The translations under genes and the position numbers were made by a program. Shown piece by piece: positions 62,094-64,000 of a stretch of DNA of 64,000 nucleotides. Each line of letters begins with the position of its first letter. The stretch's first letter is position 1. The notes beneath the pieces were generated by a model, which was not told the origin of the DNA, ran no database searches, and saw only the letters and a list, made by a program, of their open reading frames with translations. This DNA is from Simplicispira metamorpha (GTDB lineage: Bacteria > Pseudomonadota > Gammaproteobacteria > Burkholderiales > Burkholderiaceae_C). The stretch covers positions 28,234-92,233 of the forward strand of contig NZ_SLXH01000015.1 of NCBI RefSeq assembly GCF_004341365.1, written 5' to 3'.

Positions 62094-62339
62094 TCAGGTG
62101 GTGGCCAGCGCGGCCAGGTAGGTGTGGTGCAGGTGCTGGCCGGTGGCGCAGCGGTCGGCGTGGCCGGTGGCAGCGGCCTTGCAGGCGGGGCACTGCCCCC
62201 AGTGCGCCAGGTAAGCAGCGTCTGCCGCGCGCCAGGGCTGCGCCACGTCCAGCCAGGTGGGCGACATTTGCTTGACTGATGGCGTATCTGGCGCAGGTCG
62301 AGGCGGTGCTGGCGGTGCCGGTGGCAGGTGTGCGCGCAT
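62094..62339 (-). CDS. Small protein with zinc-binding cysteines
   Basis: An 81-residue protein. After a proline-rich start (MRAHLPPAPPAPPRPAPDTP) the C-terminal part is WRAADAAYLAHWGQCPACKA then GHADRCATGQHLHHTYLAAL, with CxxC and later Cys/His, suggesting a small zinc site. It ends nine bases before the next gene. The start is uncertain; MSPTWLDVAQ at 62267 is possible. Function unknown. Confidence 0.6.
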   Translation of the reverse strand: MRAHLPPAPPAPPRPAPDTPSVKQMSPTWLDVAQPWRAADAAYLAHWGQCPACKAAATGHADRCATGQHLHHTYLAALATT

Positions 62340-62425
62340 TTGGGTACAGGTTTTTTTCAGGGGTGGTTGGTCAGGGATGGAATGAAGGCAGGGGGGGGCA
62401 GGGAGGCATGTAGCAAGAGGCACTA
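62340..62425. other. Short spacer with G-run
   Basis: 86 bases including a GGGGGGG-type tract near 62392. No feature assigned. Confidence 0.3.
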
Positions 62426-63889
62426 TTAATGTGCAAGCGAATCGCGCAAACCCAGCACTGGCGCGGGCTGCGGGCCGATTTCACTTTGCATTCTCGATTT
62501 CAAAAAGTAGGCGTCAGGGCTTACCTGAATCTGCTTTTTCTCCAGCTCCAGCCGGTATCCAGTGGCCTTAAAAACTGCCTCAGTAATGGCCTGCTCTTTG
62601 AGTTGGGCGGTAGCTGCAAAACCATCGTGTTGCACCAAAACAATCTCGCTGGGGTGCAGGTCGATGGCCGCTTTCAGGGCCCGGGCTTCAACCCCTTGCA
62701 GCAGGTGCGCCATCTTCTCGGCGGGTTTGGCCTTACCGTCGATGGATTTACCGAAAGCGTTGGTCAGGCGGCCATTGCTGGTGCGATGCTTCCAGCCCTT
62801 GAGAATGGCGTGGCGTGCCTGCGCAACGTCGGTGCTGATAGCCTTGAACTGAGCCACTTTGAAAAGCCTCGCTGCCGCCTCCTGCCCGATGGCTTCAGGG
62901 ATAGCGTTTTCATGCCACTCAGAAGCTCTCGCCCCATACATGACGGCCAGCAAACACACTTTGGCCTGCGCTTCTGTGATGCCCGCCTGCGCTGCAATAG
63001 CCCAACGGGTAGCCGCCTTGTCGGCCAGGTAGCGGGCAATGGCGCTGCACTGGTGGCCATGCTCCCGGGCCATCTGGGCAATGATGGCGAAATGGCAATT
63101 GGCGAAGTCGTATTCCCACAATCCGGCCAGCGCTGCCTGCTTGACCAGGCCGGGCGCTGTTTGCAGGTTGATGCCCTTGGCGTACAGGCGGCCACTGGTG
63201 GCCTGAACATAGTGGTGCGCGATGTAGCCATTGCCTGCAACGTCGGTCTTTGCCAATCGAATCACCTGGGCCGTCATGTGGGCCAGCCGCTCGATAGCGA
63301 CCCGGGGCGGGAACTGCGTCACCAGATCGTGTGGCACCCGCCCATGGTCGTAATCGTCCAGCACTCGGGCCAGCCATGCCCGCAGCCGGTTGAGTGAGTC
63401 GAGGTCAACGCGCACCAGATTCAACTGCTTTGCGCTTTTCCATGCGGTCGTGGTGATGTTGTTCATGTCCCTGGATGCCACTGCTGCTGGAATCGTCCCC
63501 AGGGGCACACCATCGGCCATCAACAGCCGCGTCACTTTGCGCCACCGCCTGGCAAGGTAGGCATCACGGCTGGCCTTCACCAAGCCGCTGAACCAATACC
63601 CCTTGGTCAGGCCCGCGCCATGAAACCATTGCCCGCTGTCGGTGAAAAAACCAAGTCGGTCGTTGATCGCCTTGAACCCCCCACGGCCAAAGGCTTCTTC
63701 CAGCTCTCGGCAATAAAAGCTCATTGCGCCATCAAGGCAATCGTGCTGCCTGCGCTTGCTTGAACCCAACCACACCATCCTGGCGAGGGCTATCTGGTGG
63801 TGCTGCGCCTCGTGCCTGAAGCCGGGGATAGTCTTTTGCAGGTGGGCCACCAAGTCCTCTGGCACTACTTCATCACGCTTCACGGCCAT
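62426..63889 (-). CDS. Putative single-subunit polymerase (family-A/T7-like core), replication protein
   Basis: A 487-residue protein. Three spaced motifs resemble the polymerase palm and fingers: motif A LWEYDFANCHFAIIAQMARE (compare DYSQIELRxLA), motif B AKVCLLAVMYGARAS (Lys and Tyr-Gly nine residues apart, compare KxxNFGxxYG or KRSVMTLAYG), and motif C VLVQHDGFAA (compare VHDE or IHDSFG). There is no 3'-5' exonuclease domain. The N-terminal ~200 residues are helical and basic (RRWRKVTRLLMADGVPLGTI). It could be a plasmid or phage DNA replicase, or an RNA polymerase or primase. GGGGGTTGAG precedes the ATG. Function is inference from motifs. Confidence 0.8.
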   Translation of the reverse strand: MAVKRDEVVPEDLVAHLQKTIPGFRHEAQHHQIALARMVWLGSSKRRQHDCLDGAMSFYCRELEEAFGRGGFKAINDRLGFFTDSGQWFHGAGLTKGYWFSGLVKASRDAYLARRWRKVTRLLMADGVPLGTIPAAVASRDMNNITTTAWKSAKQLNLVRVDLDSLNRLRAWLARVLDDYDHGRVPHDLVTQFPPRVAIERLAHMTAQVIRLAKTDVAGNGYIAHHYVQATSGRLYAKGINLQTAPGLVKQAALAGLWEYDFANCHFAIIAQMAREHGHQCSAIARYLADKAATRWAIAAQAGITEAQAKVCLLAVMYGARASEWHENAIPEAIGQEAAARLFKVAQFKAISTDVAQARHAILKGWKHRTSNGRLTNAFGKSIDGKAKPAEKMAHLLQGVEARALKAAIDLHPSEIVLVQHDGFAATAQLKEQAITEAVFKATGYRLELEKKQIQVSPDAYFLKSRMQSEIGPQPAPVLGLRDSLAH

Positions 63890-63890
63890 C

Positions 63891-63998
63891 TCAACCCCCT
63901 TTGCGTTGCAGGCGCACCTGCATCAACAGTTGGCGCACTGCCAGCACCCCGGCGCGCTGGTGCAGGTCGTTGGCGTCCTCGCCCTCGATGGGGCTCAT
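63891..63998 (-). CDS. C-terminal end of a minus-strand gene, or a 35-residue ORF
   Basis: The frame MSPIEGEDANDLHQRAGVLA, then VRQLLMQVRLQRKGG, ends in TGA one base before the ATG of the polymerase-like gene, so the two are coupled. An ATG at 63998 lies inside the window, but the window edge prevents telling whether the gene starts there or continues upstream. Helical; no family recognised. Confidence 0.55.
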   Translation of the reverse strand: MSPIEGEDANDLHQRAGVLAVRQLLMQVRLQRKGG

Positions 63999-64000
63999 GC

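Overview
The window is GC-rich DNA from a betaproteobacterium, most likely Burkholderiales, family Comamonadaceae (Acidovorax-like). The call rests on the gene neighbourhoods (smpB-ratA-rnfH, guaB-guaA, mltG-tmk-holB-pilZ-tatD, tolB-pal-cpoB-tcdA) and on a dispersed short repeat of a kind I associate with this family. No 16S or other decisive marker is present.

Positions 1-24,900 are ordinary chromosome. They carry trans-translation (smpB), RatA/RnfH, GMP synthesis (guaB, guaA), an esterase followed by a thioesterase-acetyltransferase fusion, two membrane diguanylate cyclases, YgfZ, a block for wall trimming, dTMP and replication-clamp loading (mltG, tmk, holB) with PilZ, TatD and an ankyrin protein, an orphan peptide-type binding protein, an MsbA-type exporter, the Tol-Pal periplasmic genes, TcdA and tRNA-Lys(UUU).

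From about 24,900 the sequence becomes mobile. Element 1 (about 24,900-54,130) is a phage-derived block. It holds a 10-repeat type I-F CRISPR array without cas genes, a pair of divergent mosaic paralogues of unknown role, an orphan antidote gene, a RelB/YafQ toxin-antitoxin pair, a lone I-F CRISPR-like repeat, a 2713-residue polyvalent phage protein, a Rha-type regulator operon with a nonsense-mutated HTH gene, a run of virion or tail-type genes (41,464-52,559) and a lysis cassette (holin, SAR endolysin, Rz, Rz1). A short motif (C-run followed by TGTAGGGTT) precedes nearly every transcription unit of this element. I found no integrase, terminase, portal or major capsid gene in the window, so the element is incomplete here, rearranged, or defective.

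At 55,531-55,602 there is what looks like the displaced 3' end of a tmRNA or tRNA gene with its own terminator, on the minus strand. I read this as the left boundary of a second element running right past the window end. Element 2 starts with sequence modules that also occur at the left of element 1. It then carries a winged-helix-like gene, a lone SF2 helicase as probable cargo, and a minus-strand replication-type operon. The last full gene of that operon has motifs resembling family-A DNA polymerases or T7-type RNA polymerases.

Functions of most phage structural genes are inferred from position and composition, not from recognised domains.
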